From contig CAMZNU010000025.1 in NCBI GenBank assembly GCA_947313885.1, positions 1 to 64,000 of the forward strand: a stretch of DNA of 64,000 nucleotides. The letters run 5' to 3'. This document shows, piece by piece, positions 36,747 to 45,934 of this stretch. The notes below the pieces were generated by a model. It worked only from the letters and a program-made list of their open reading frames with translations, was not told the DNA's origin and searched no databases. Within the stretch, counting starts at the first letter, position 1. Every line of letters starts with the position of its first letter. The position numbers were made by a program, and so were the translations under genes. The stretch is from an uncultured Clostridia bacterium (GTDB taxonomy: Bacteria; Bacillota; Clostridia; Lachnospirales; CAMZNU01).

Positions 36747-36757
36747 CTCTTTTAGTT

Positions 36758-37774
36758 TTATTGATTTTTAAGTTTATCCATTGCTTTTTTGTTAATAGCA
36801 TCATAATCGAAATTATGTTTTATATAATTATCATTCTTTTTAGAATAAGAGAATGATTTTTTATTTGCGTTATTTTTATTTTTGTTTTGTAAAACAAATT
36901 GCTGTTGAATTTTTTTAACATCATCTAAAGTTTTAACGTTGCTTTTATGCCATTTTTCTAAAATTCCGTTTAAATATGAAAATCTATGCTTATCTGTAGA
37001 TAACACAGTAAGGTCACATCCTTCTAGAATTATATCTAAAGGAAAGTTAAAAGTTTTTAGCCATTTGTCCATAAATTCAATTTGGACAGGGGCGGGGGTT
37101 GATGAGAACCCTAATGCTTTTAGAATTTCTTTATAGTCTTTTTGAAAAGTTTTAGTTCTATTTTTTGCTTTTTCGATAGTATCGATATTATCATCGGCAT
37201 AAGATATAGCTATTTTTTCGATGTAATTAAAATTTCTATTACCTTTATCGATACAATATTTAAAAATGAAAACTATTACATCGACAGGAAGTTTTAGCCA
37301 ATCTATAAAACTAAAAACAGTACCAATTTCATTAAAGCTTAAAGGTTTTCCAACTATTGATTCGATAGTTTTTAAAAGTTCTTTTAAATCTTTGCTAGAT
37401 TCTGTGTAAAGAGATAATTCTTCTGGAGTGTAGTTTGGCTTTGATTTAGGTGTTATATTTTGGTTTGAACGTGTGTTCAAATTATCGTCGTTAGAAATTT
37501 TTTGTTCTGTTTGTTGAAATGTAATTAAAATATTATTTTCTAAATCTTTAGAAACAGTAATTAAGTTTGACTTAGTAAAAAACTTTAAGCAGTTAACGAT
37601 ATCAGTTTCCATAATAGATAAAGTATTAGATATAGTAGATACATTTATAAGAAGTTTATTATTTTCGCATTTACTTAAAAAGTAAATATATAAAACAGAA
37701 TACAAAGGTGGTGATTTAATAAATAAGTCTTCTATAAAAGTTTTATTTAAAGTGAAAATATTAGAATTGTGCAT
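36758..37774 (-). CDS. DnaD-domain replication initiation protein
   Basis: 338 residues. An N-terminal winged-helix-like part is followed by two DnaD-like C-terminal domains (about 130-200 and 215-285, the latter with W-L-K-T-F-N-F-P-L-D-I-I-L-E-G-C and Y-L-N-G-I-L-E-K-W) and a basic Lys/Asn-rich tail. The Y-L-N-G-I-L-..-W motif is the YxxxIxxxW signature of the DnaD family. Such proteins remodel the origin and recruit the helicase loader, encoded immediately downstream. AAGGAGAG precedes the start. Confidence 0.9.
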   Translation of the reverse strand: MHNSNIFTLNKTFIEDLFIKSPPLYSVLYIYFLSKCENNKLLINVSTISNTLSIMETDIVNCLKFFTKSNLITVSKDLENNILITFQQTEQKISNDDNLNTRSNQNITPKSKPNYTPEELSLYTESSKDLKELLKTIESIVGKPLSFNEIGTVFSFIDWLKLPVDVIVFIFKYCIDKGNRNFNYIEKIAISYADDNIDTIEKAKNRTKTFQKDYKEILKALGFSSTPAPVQIEFMDKWLKTFNFPLDIILEGCDLTVLSTDKHRFSYLNGILEKWHKSNVKTLDDVKKIQQQFVLQNKNKNNANKKSFSYSKKNDNYIKHNFDYDAINKKAMDKLKNQ

Positions 37775-37794
37775 AGTACTCTCCTTAATATAAG

Positions 37795-39171
37795 CTACAT
37801 ATAATGTAAAAGTTCTTCACCAAGTAGATGAGATTCCCCAGCACCTATAGTTAGAATTATATCTTTATCTGTAGCATTTTTAATAATAAAATCTAAAATT
37901 TCTTTATCAGTATCAAAGAAAAAAGCTTTTTCTTTATTTTCGAATAAATTTATTTTATCGCAAAGGTCTTTGGAAGAAATATTGTAAATATTTTTTTCTC
38001 TAGCAGAATAAATTTCTTTAATAACGATGAAATCACAATTAGTAAAACTTTCGCTAAATTCTTTTAAAAATCCTTTAGTGCGAGTGTAAGTATGTGGATG
38101 AAAAATGCCATAAATTTTGTTATAGCTTCCTTTTTTTACGGCTTTTAGAAGTTCTTTAATTTCAGTTGGGTGATGAGCATAATCATCAACAATAGGAATA
38201 CCGTTATAATAACCTTTAAATTGGTATCGACGTTCAACACCGTTATAATTGTTAATTGAAGCTACGATATTATCAGATGATAAATTTAAGTAGTTACCGA
38301 TTACAAAAGATGCTAAAGCATTTAAAACATTATAATCACCAGGCATAGCAATAGAGGCAGTACATATTTTGTTACTGCCGTGCATAATAATAAAGTTAGG
38401 ATAACCTTTAGAATTTGTATTGGTTATTTCATATGTGAAATCGGCATTAGATTTTCCGAAAGTTATAATTTCACAAGAAACGTTTTCAATAATTTTATTA
38501 AAGCCGTTGATATCTTTGTTAATAATTAGAACACCGTCGCTTTTTATATTTTTAGCGAATTGATTAAAAGAAAGCAAGACATCATCTAAAGTTTTAAAAA
38601 AATCTATATGATCGTGTTCAACGTTTAAAATGGCACCGATTTTAGGAAAAAAATCTAAAAAGCTATTAGAATATTCACAAGCTTCGGCGAGGAAATAATT
38701 TTTACCACCTATTAGTATGTTACCGCCAATAGATGGTAATACACCACCTACAGAAATTGTAGGATCTAGTCCACCGTTCACTAAAATTTCAGATAAAATG
38801 GTAGTAGTGGTAGTTTTACCGTGAGTACCAGCTATACAAATAGGACATTTATAAGTAGACATAATTTCACCAAGAGCAACAGAACGTGAAATTATAGGGA
38901 TATTTTTATTTTTGGCACAAATAACTTCTTCATTATCATCTTTAATTGCAGAATTAATAATAAGTAAATCAATATCATTAGAAATATTTTCTTTAGAATG
39001 TTTTGGAAAAACAGTAATACCGTTATTAATGAGGTCGTTAGTTATTTTAGAAACAGATCTATCAGAACCAAGGACAGTAAAACCGTTATTTTTGAGTATT
39101 AAAGCTATACCGCTCATACTAATTCCGCCAATGCCTACTAAATGAATTTTTTTATAAGATTTTTTAATCAT
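37795..39171 (-). CDS. murC: UDP-N-acetylmuramate-L-alanine ligase
   Basis: Adds L-Ala to UDP-MurNAc in cytoplasmic peptidoglycan synthesis. About 458 residues. N-terminal V-G-I-G-G-I-S-M-S-G Rossmann motif, ATP loop A-G-T-H-G-K-T-T-T-T, H-D-H-I-D-F, and Y-A-H-H-P-T-E in the C-terminal part. The start at 39171 is preferred because GGGGATTGAC precedes it; the longer open frame adds 23 unlikely residues. First gene of the long minus-strand run, placing wall synthesis and replication initiation genes together. Confidence 0.97.
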   Translation of the reverse strand: MIKKSYKKIHLVGIGGISMSGIALILKNNGFTVLGSDRSVSKITNDLINNGITVFPKHSKENISNDIDLLIINSAIKDDNEEVICAKNKNIPIISRSVALGEIMSTYKCPICIAGTHGKTTTTTILSEILVNGGLDPTISVGGVLPSIGGNILIGGKNYFLAEACEYSNSFLDFFPKIGAILNVEHDHIDFFKTLDDVLLSFNQFAKNIKSDGVLIINKDINGFNKIIENVSCEIITFGKSNADFTYEITNTNSKGYPNFIIMHGSNKICTASIAMPGDYNVLNALASFVIGNYLNLSSDNIVASINNYNGVERRYQFKGYYNGIPIVDDYAHHPTEIKELLKAVKKGSYNKIYGIFHPHTYTRTKGFLKEFSESFTNCDFIVIKEIYSAREKNIYNISSKDLCDKINLFENKEKAFFFDTDKEILDFIIKNATDKDIILTIGAGESHLLGEELLHYM

Positions 39172-39344
39172 GTCAATCCCCTTTATAAAATATTTATTAC
39201 TATAAGTATATGATAATAAGTTAAATAAGTAAACTAACATTTATTAGGTAGAAAAATGTACAAGATAAACAAAAATAAAGTATGGAAGGCATATAAATAG
39301 CAAAAATAGAGTCGGAAATACTTACATATTTGTAAAAAAAAAAA

Positions 39345-39353
39345 TGGTATAAT
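39345..39353 (+). promoter_or_regulatory. Extended -10 promoter of glgC-glgD
   Basis: TGGTATAAT is a TGn-extended -10 element about 30 bp before the glgC start. The -35 region is weak (TTACAT at 39322-39327, spacer 20), as tolerated by extended -10 promoters. Confidence 0.6.
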
Positions 39354-39383
39354 AAATATAATAATCTTAAAAGGGAGGTAATT

Positions 39384-40661
39384 ATGGAAAAAAAAGAGAT
39401 GATAGCTATGTTATTGGCAGGGGGACAAGGTAGTAGACTTGGAATATTAACGCAAAACACAGCGAAACCGTCAGTATCATTTGGAGGTAAATATAAGTTT
39501 ATAGATTTTCCTCTTAGTAATTGCATAAATTCGGGAATTGATACAGTAGGAATAGTTACACAATATAAACCGCTAAAATTAACGCAACATATAGGGATTG
39601 GAATACCATGGGATTTAGATAAAAAATATGGCGGTCTATCAATATTGTCACCATATATGAAAGAAACAGAAGGTAATTGGTTTTTAGGAACAGCACATGC
39701 CGTATATTCTAACATGGAATATATAGATAGTTATGATCCAGAATATTTATTAATATTATCAGCAGATCATATATATAAAATGGACTATTCAAAAATGTTA
39801 AATTATCATAAAGAAAGAGATGCAGATTTAACTATAGCAGTATGCCCAGTAGAATATGAGGAAGCGAAAAGATTTGGAATATTAAATACTAGAGATGACG
39901 GAAAAGTGTTTGAGTTTGAAGAAAAACCAGAAGAGCCAAAAAGTAATTTAGCATCTATGGGAATATACATATTTAATTGGAAAGTTTTAAGAGAAGCATT
40001 AATAGAAGAAAATAAAAATAGAGATGATAGTGATTTCGGGGCACATATAATACCGAAATTCCATGAGGAAAATAAAAAGATATATGCATATACATTTAAT
40101 GAATATTGGAAAGATGTAGGTACGATACAATCGTATTGGGAAGCAAATTTAGATTTAGTAAAAATAAATCCAGATTTTAATTTGTATGAAAAATATTGGA
40201 AAATATACACGAATAGTAATATTCAAAGCCCACATTTTATAGGAATAGATGCAAATGTTAAATCATCATTTATAGGTGACGGTTGTGAAATAAGAGGCGA
40301 AGTTATAAATAGTATAATAGGCGATAACGTATTAATAGAAAGAGGTGTGCGTATACGAGACAGTATAATACTAGATAATATAAAAATAGATAGTAATACA
40401 AAAATAATAAAATCAATAATATGTGAAAATACAAATATAGGTGCAGATGTTAATATAGGTAATGAAAATGAAATAGGTATAAATGAATTAAAAAGAGTTT
40501 ATAACACGGGTATAACGGTATTAGGGGAAAATACTAACATTCCAGCAGGGGTATCGATAGGTAACAATTGCGTAGTATTAGGAACAACTACAAAAGATAT
40601 GTACAAAAATAAAAAATTAGAAGATGGTAAAAATATAATTATAAATATAAAGGAGGTGTAA
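39384..40661 (+). CDS. glgC: Glucose-1-phosphate adenylyltransferase, catalytic subunit
   Basis: Makes ADP-glucose from ATP and glucose-1-P, the committed step of glycogen synthesis. 425 residues: [13 protein letters not shown] nucleotide loop, [22 protein letters not shown], and a C-terminal beta-helix. GGGAGG precedes the ATG. glgD starts 2 bp after its stop; the two form a hetero-oligomer in Firmicutes. glgA and glgB are not in the window. Confidence 0.97.
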   Translation: MEKKEMIAMLLAGGQGSRLGILTQNTAKPSVSFGGKYKFIDFPLSNCINSGIDTVGIVTQYKPLKLTQHIGIGIPWDLDKKYGGLSILSPYMKETEGNWFLGTAHAVYSNMEYIDSYDPEYLLILSADHIYKMDYSKMLNYHKERDADLTIAVCPVEYEEAKRFGILNTRDDGKVFEFEEKPEEPKSNLASMGIYIFNWKVLREALIEENKNRDDSDFGAHIIPKFHEENKKIYAYTFNEYWKDVGTIQSYWEANLDLVKINPDFNLYEKYWKIYTNSNIQSPHFIGIDANVKSSFIGDGCEIRGEVINSIIGDNVLIERGVRIRDSIILDNIKIDSNTKIIKSIICENTNIGADVNIGNENEIGINELKRVYNTGITVLGENTNIPAGVSIGNNCVVLGTTTKDMYKNKKLEDGKNIIINIKEV

Positions 40662-40663
40662 AA

Positions 40664-41773
40664 ATGAAAGCATTAGGAATAATTTTAGATTCTGGTAAAA
40701 ATTCCACTTTTGGAAAGTTAACAGATAAAAGGATAGGGGTAGCACTACCGATATGTGGAGTATTTAGAGTAATAGATTTTGGACTTAGTAACATGACAAA
40801 TAGCGGTATAGGTAACGTAGCAGTAATAACTCAAGAAAATAGCCGTTCAATAACAGATCATCTATCATCATCTAAATGGTGGAACTTTGGTAGAAAGCAA
40901 GGGGGACTACATTTATTAACGCCAAGCTCTAAAGAAAATGGTGGTATATATAAAGGTACAGCCCACGCATTATATCAGAATTTAGGATTTTTAGAACATA
41001 GTAAAGAGGAATATGTGGTAATTGCAAATGGAAGCGGTATATATAAAATAGATTTTATGGACGTTGTAAAATCACACATAGAAACAGACGCTGATATAAC
41101 AGTTGTGTGTAGTAAGGAAAAAGAAGGTTTTGACTATACTCAGTATGGAAATTTAGAGCTTGATAAAAATAATAATATAATAAATTTTGAAGAAAAAGCA
41201 TTAGATCCAGAATGGGAATATATTTCATTAGAAATATATGTAATAAAAAGAGAATTACTAATAAGTTTATTAAAAGAAGTAAACGAAGAAGAAAGATATG
41301 CATTTGTAAGAGATGTAATTATAAGATATAAAAAAAGGTTAAAAATAAAAGGCTATGAATTTAATGGACATTGGGCAAGTGTACATAACATTAAGTCATA
41401 TTTTGCGGTTAATATGGCATTGTTAGATGAAAATATAAGGAAAATGTTATTACAAAGCAGTCCAACGATAAAGACAAAAGTTATAGATGAACCGTTAGCA
41501 AAGTACAACTATAATGCAACAGTAATAAATAGTATAGTAGCAAATGGAAGTATCATAAATAGTTATATAGAAAGTTCAATAATATCAAGAGGAGTGTATC
41601 AAAGTGAAAACAGTAGTATAAAAAATTCAATAGTAATGGAAGGTGTTAAAATAGGAAGAAATTGCAACATAGAGTATGCTATAATAGATAAAAATGTTGA
41701 AATAGATAATAACAAAATAATTATAGGGACAGAAGAAAAGCCAATAATAATAAGAAAAGGCGAAAAAGTGTAA
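40664..41773 (+). CDS. glgD: GlgD regulatory/partner subunit of ADP-glucose pyrophosphorylase
   Basis: 369 residues. Homologous to GlgC, but the glycine-rich catalytic loop is replaced (I-L-D-S-G-K-N-S-T-F-G-K), typical of the non-catalytic GlgD. It keeps G-V-F-R-V-I-D-F-G-L-S-N, G-T-A-H-A-L-Y and the C-terminal beta-helix. AAAGGAGGTG precedes the ATG, overlapping the end of glgC, so expression is coupled. Confidence 0.95.
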   Translation: MKALGIILDSGKNSTFGKLTDKRIGVALPICGVFRVIDFGLSNMTNSGIGNVAVITQENSRSITDHLSSSKWWNFGRKQGGLHLLTPSSKENGGIYKGTAHALYQNLGFLEHSKEEYVVIANGSGIYKIDFMDVVKSHIETDADITVVCSKEKEGFDYTQYGNLELDKNNNIINFEEKALDPEWEYISLEIYVIKRELLISLLKEVNEEERYAFVRDVIIRYKKRLKIKGYEFNGHWASVHNIKSYFAVNMALLDENIRKMLLQSSPTIKTKVIDEPLAKYNYNATVINSIVANGSIINSYIESSIISRGVYQSENSSIKNSIVMEGVKIGRNCNIEYAIIDKNVEIDNNKIIIGTEEKPIIIRKGEKV

Positions 41774-41787
41774 ATATAAAAAATAAT

Positions 41788-41831
41788 AAAAAACACATAA
41801 AACAAATTTAATTTGTTTTATGTGTTTTTTA
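41788..41831. terminator. Bidirectional terminator between glgD and argS
   Basis: A perfect long stem based on AAACACATAAAACAAATT and its complement, with A/T runs at both ends. It serves both convergent genes. Confidence 0.93.
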
Positions 41832-41846
41832 TATTAAATTATGAAG

Positions 41847-43538
41847 TTACATTTCTTCAGGAGAATTAATTCCTAAAATATTAAGCCCAATAGTTAAAAC
41901 AGTTTTAACGCTGTAACAAATAGAAAGACGAGCATTACGAACATTAATATCGTCATCTAATATAACGTAATCATGATAAAATTTATTATAAGCTTTAGCG
42001 ATGTCAATAATATGTCTAGTTAAAATATAAGGTTCACTTTTATTTTTAGCATCAATAAGTTTATTAGTAAAATCGTTAAGTAATGTAGCGATGTGAAGAA
42101 CTTCATCATTAGCAATTAAATTATAATCTATATTAGAAAAATCGTAAGTTTTAGCTTTACGTAAAACACTATTAGCTCTAGCGCAAGTATATTGAACATA
42201 TGGACCAGTTTCTCCGTCAAAGCTTAGCATTTTATCCCATGAGAAAACAACATCTTTTTTACGACCGTTAAAAAGATCATTAAAAATAATAGCACCGATA
42301 CCAACATCTTTAGCTACTTCCTCTTTATTTTTTAATGTAGGGTTTTTTTCTTCTATAATTGCTAAAGTTTTATTAATAGCTTCGGTTAAAAGTTCTTCCA
42401 TTAAGATAACTACACCGCGACGAGTAGAAATTTTACCACTTTCAAGAGATACAAGTCCAAAAGATGCATGTTCTAAATTTTCCGCCCATTCGTAGCCCAT
42501 AAGTTCAACAACTTTAAATAATTGTTTAAAGTGTAAAATTTGGTCACCACCTGTTATATAAATAGCTTTATGAAAATCAAAAGTATTTTTTCTGTACATA
42601 ACAGAAGCAAGGTCACGAGTGTGGTAAAGTGTACCACCGTCGCGACGTAAAATTAAACAAGGTGGCATATTAAAATCATCAAGGGATACAATACTTGCAC
42701 CATCGTCTTTAATTAAAAGCTTTTTATCTTTAAGTTCATCAATAACAGGAGTCATTTTATCATTATAAAAAGATTCACCGTTAAAGCTATCAAAAGATAC
42801 ACCTAGTAAATCGTAAATTCTATTAAATTCTATAAGACTAATATTTTTAATCCATGCCCATAATTGTAGAGCTTCTTCATCACCATTTTCCATTTTAAGT
42901 AGCCAGTTACGCGCCTCATCTTCTAGAGATTTATCATTTTCAGCTTCGTCATGAAACTTAACGTAAAGACGGACAAGTTCTTTAATGTCATCACGTTCAA
43001 CAGTTTCTTTATCCCCCCACTTTTTAAATGCAACGATAAGTTTACCGAACTGTGTACCCCAATCCCCTAAATAATTAATGCTATAAGTATTATAACCAAG
43101 ATGTTGATGTATGTTATCAATAGCTTGTCCTATAACAGTAGAACGTAGATGACCTACGTGGAAAGGTTTGGCAATATTAGGCGACGAATAGTCAAGAACG
43201 ACCATTTTATTTTTACCTATAGAACTTTTCCCAAAATCTTGTTGTTTATCAATAACGTCATTAATAACAGAACTTATAAAAAGTTGTTTGTTAACATAAA
43301 AGTTAAGGTATGGACCTATAGCTTTAGCCGATGTAATAAAATCATTAGTTTTGAATGTTTTTTCTATATGTTCAGCAATTTCTACAGGTGATTTTTTAAA
43401 TTCCTTAGCTAAAGAAAAACAAGGGAATGCAAAGTCACCCATTTTATTTTTAGGTACTTCTATGAGTGGCAAAAGTGTATCAATATTTTTATTTAAGCAA
43501 CTAGAAAGTAAAGTTGCTACTTCGTATTTAAAATTCAT
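41847..43538 (-). CDS. argS: Arginyl-tRNA synthetase
   Basis: Charges arginine tRNAs. About 563 residues: N-terminal Add-1 domain, the class I signature P-N-I-A-K-P-F-H-V-G-H-L-R-S (HIGH-type), a KMSKS-equivalent K-I-S-T-R-R-G and a C-terminal anticodon-binding domain (Y-T-C-A-R-A-N-S). The start at 43538 is chosen because AAGGAG lies 8 bp upstream; the longer open frame would run into the next gene. It follows the lipid kinase gene by about 40 bp. Confidence 0.97.
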   Translation of the reverse strand: MNFKYEVATLLSSCLNKNIDTLLPLIEVPKNKMGDFAFPCFSLAKEFKKSPVEIAEHIEKTFKTNDFITSAKAIGPYLNFYVNKQLFISSVINDVIDKQQDFGKSSIGKNKMVVLDYSSPNIAKPFHVGHLRSTVIGQAIDNIHQHLGYNTYSINYLGDWGTQFGKLIVAFKKWGDKETVERDDIKELVRLYVKFHDEAENDKSLEDEARNWLLKMENGDEEALQLWAWIKNISLIEFNRIYDLLGVSFDSFNGESFYNDKMTPVIDELKDKKLLIKDDGASIVSLDDFNMPPCLILRRDGGTLYHTRDLASVMYRKNTFDFHKAIYITGGDQILHFKQLFKVVELMGYEWAENLEHASFGLVSLESGKISTRRGVVILMEELLTEAINKTLAIIEEKNPTLKNKEEVAKDVGIGAIIFNDLFNGRKKDVVFSWDKMLSFDGETGPYVQYTCARANSVLRKAKTYDFSNIDYNLIANDEVLHIATLLNDFTNKLIDAKNKSEPYILTRHIIDIAKAYNKFYHDYVILDDDINVRNARLSICYSVKTVLTIGLNILGINSPEEM

Positions 43539-43578
43539 AATATAACTCCTTATTATAAAAAATATATTAATGTGAAAA

Positions 43579-44493
43579 CTAGTTAGTAGGTGCAAAAACA
43601 GAAAGTTTATTTTTTATAACTTCAAAATTTATAGGAAAGTTAGGACCTAATTCCCCATCTATATCAGTAATAGAAAAAAGTTCTGTATTTTCATTAGTAT
43701 CAAGTTCAATTGTAAGTTTATTATCTTGAAAAAAAACGACATCTTTGTCTTGTTCAAGATGGTCACCGATAATAACGTGAAAAATAGATTTAGCAGTATC
43801 AAAAAACCTTGAATGTTTAAAGCCTACAAAGTCAAAATTACCATCTGTCATACTACTATACGGTGCAAGTCGATTAAACCCACCAGCTCCAGAGGAGTTT
43901 AAAATTAGTACTAAATAAAATTTATCTTTAATAACTTGATTTTTTCGAGTAATTTTTAAAGGTATAGGTTTAAGTTTGGGTAAGGTTTCTAGAGCTTTAA
44001 AATAATAAGCAAGTTTACCGATAGATAGTTTTAAATTTTTATCAACGTTGTGAGACACATTAGCAAAACAGCCAAAAGATAAAACATTAATAAAGAAGCT
44101 ATCGTTAGCTTTACCTAGATCAACATTAATAAAATTCCCGTCAGTAATTATTTTGATACAGTCAATAGGATTAGTAGGTAAGTTTAAAAACCGTGCGAAG
44201 TCATTAGCGGTACCAGAAGGTATAACGCCAAGTTTTATATTTAAATCGTTTTTAACTATAGCGTTTACTACGTCGCTAATAGTTCCATCACCGCCAACAG
44301 CTATAATAACATCATAATAATTTTTATCTAAGGATGAAATATGAGGTAATATATCGTCATGTGTCATAGTTCTAAAAATATGAACTTCATAGCCAGCGCC
44401 ATTATTTTGTAAGTGGTCAATTACATCATCTAAATAATGTTTAAAGTCATGTCCACCAGACATTGGGTTGTAAATCAACTTTGCTTTTTTCAT
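43579..44493 (-). CDS. Diacylglycerol kinase-family lipid kinase
   Basis: 304 residues. A DAGK catalytic domain begins L-I-Y-N-P-M-S-G-G and contains V-G-G-D-G-T-I-S-D-V-V-N and G-V-I-P-S-G-T-A-N-D-F-A-R, the nucleotide- and lipid-binding motifs of DgkB/YegS proteins. It probably phosphorylates diacylglycerol for phospholipid recycling; the related YegS group may use other lipids. AAGGAG precedes the start. Confidence 0.93.
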   Translation of the reverse strand: MKKAKLIYNPMSGGHDFKHYLDDVIDHLQNNGAGYEVHIFRTMTHDDILPHISSLDKNYYDVIIAVGGDGTISDVVNAIVKNDLNIKLGVIPSGTANDFARFLNLPTNPIDCIKIITDGNFINVDLGKANDSFFINVLSFGCFANVSHNVDKNLKLSIGKLAYYFKALETLPKLKPIPLKITRKNQVIKDKFYLVLILNSSGAGGFNRLAPYSSMTDGNFDFVGFKHSRFFDTAKSIFHVIIGDHLEQDKDVVFFQDNKLTIELDTNENTELFSITDIDGELGPNFPINFEVIKNKLSVFAPTN

Positions 44494-44564
44494 AAAGACT
44501 CCTTAAAATATTTAAAAATATATATAAATAATTTTACTCTTTTAAAATAAAATTATCAATAAAT

Positions 44565-44774
44565 TTAAAATAAGTTATTAAGACTAGTTAGTATTTCAGT
44601 AAACATAGTATTAAAAATGAAATGGAGTACTAAATATAAGCTACCTATGTAGCAAGTTAAATTAAAAATTTTTGATTGGTATGTATGTCTAGAGCCGTCT
44701 ACAAAAACGTCAAAAATAATTTGTATACAGCTAATAATAAAAACTTGCATTAATAAATTAGTAAATTCATTCAA
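44565..44774 (-). CDS. Small two-helix membrane protein with probable TTG start
   Basis: 69 residues. I recognise no family. Two hydrophobic segments (about 5-25 and 40-60) suggest a small membrane protein. A consensus AGGAGGT lies 6 bp before a TTG at 44774; the next ATG follows one codon in (out of frame), so TTG is the probable start. It is upstream of the lipid kinase gene on the same strand and could share its transcript. Confidence 0.6.
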   Translation of the reverse strand: MNEFTNLLMQVFIISCIQIIFDVFVDGSRHTYQSKIFNLTCYIGSLYLVLHFIFNTMFTEILTSLNNLF

Positions 44775-44888
44775 TATGGTACCTCCTAAAAATATTGTAT
44801 AGATTTTTTAAATGTGGTAAGTTTATAGATAATAAAGGTGTATAAATAATTTTATGAAAAAAAAGGAAAAAAAGTACAGGAGGTTAGT

Positions 44889-45800
44889 ATGAATATAAAA
44901 AAAGGTGTAAAGAGTTTAGTTTTATTAGTTGGAGGTATGTACTTAATAAATGAAGTTATTTATAAAGTAAAAAGCAAAAAGCAAGATGAAAAAAACTTAT
45001 ATTATGAAACGGCTTATGGTAATGTCAAATATAACGTTAAAAGTAAAGATGTAAATAATGAACCAATTTTGTTGCTACATAGTATGGAATATGGAACGTC
45101 TAGTGTAGAATGGGATTATATAATAGAAGAATTACAAGAAAAGTATACAGTATATACGTTAGACTTTTTAGGTTATGGTCAATCGGACAAACCAAATACA
45201 CAATACAACCCATATATGTATGTAAGTATAATAAACAATTTTATAAAAGAAGTAATAGGGCAAAAAACAAAAGTGATAGCATCAGGATTAAGTGGAAATT
45301 ACGTAATACAAAGTATGAGAATGGATATAGAATTATTTTCAAAAATTGTTTTAGTAAGTCCTATGAAATCAAAAAGAAAAATAGATGATTTAGAAGTTAA
45401 AATTATAAAAAACATATTTAAAATTCCGCTAGTTAGTGAATTATTAGTTAATTTATTTAGTTGTAAAGGGATATATAATAATATGAATAAGTATAGGTAT
45501 TATAATGAAGAAATAGAAGATGTTAAAGAATACTTAAAAAAAGTAGAAGAAAATTTAAATTGTAATAAAAAAGAGAATAAAAATATATTTAGTAAAATAA
45601 TATTAAATAATTTGCATACGTTAATACCAAACAATTATGAAGATGTAAAAAGTGAATTATTAATAGTGTATGGGGAAGAAAGTGATATAGGTGAAGAAGA
45701 AAACTTAAATATACAAATAATAGAAGAAAGTAAAAAAATGCCTCATGTAGAAAATAGCGTACAATTTTTAAATAGCATAAGTAATTTTTTAGAATTATAA
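44889..45800 (+). CDS. Alpha/beta-hydrolase fold protein
   Basis: 303 residues. An N-terminal membrane helix (about 8-24) is followed by an alpha/beta-hydrolase core: I-L-L-L-H-S-M (oxyanion region), D-F-L-G-Y-G-Q-S-D-K-P, and a nucleophile region A-S-G-L-S-G-N that departs from the usual G-x-S-x-G after the serine. A possible acid and base are near I-Q-I-I-E and M-P-H-V-E-N. Substrate unknown; probably an esterase or lipase relative anchored at the membrane. AGGAGG precedes the start. Confidence 0.85.
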   Translation: MNIKKGVKSLVLLVGGMYLINEVIYKVKSKKQDEKNLYYETAYGNVKYNVKSKDVNNEPILLLHSMEYGTSSVEWDYIIEELQEKYTVYTLDFLGYGQSDKPNTQYNPYMYVSIINNFIKEVIGQKTKVIASGLSGNYVIQSMRMDIELFSKIVLVSPMKSKRKIDDLEVKIIKNIFKIPLVSELLVNLFSCKGIYNNMNKYRYYNEEIEDVKEYLKKVEENLNCNKKENKNIFSKIILNNLHTLIPNNYEDVKSELLIVYGEESDIGEEENLNIQIIEESKKMPHVENSVQFLNSISNFLEL

Positions 45801-45826
45801 AAAATAAAACTAGAGATAAATAAAAT

Positions 45827-45861
45827 AAAAAAGAATCTGTATTTTACAGATTCTTTTTTTG
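45827..45861 (+). terminator. Terminator of the hydrolase gene
   Basis: AAGAATCTGTA-TTT-TACAGATTCTT stem followed by a T run. Confidence 0.9.
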
Positions 45862-45934
45862 TATTCAAGAAAAAAATAAAATAGGTAATAAATTTTAATA
45901 TAAAAAATAAAATAGAAAGAATAGGGGGGAATAT

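Noticed and set aside
43539-43595. N-terminal extension of argS
   Set aside because: It overlaps the end of the upstream lipid kinase gene and lacks a ribosome site; the internal ATG at 43538 has AAGGAG.
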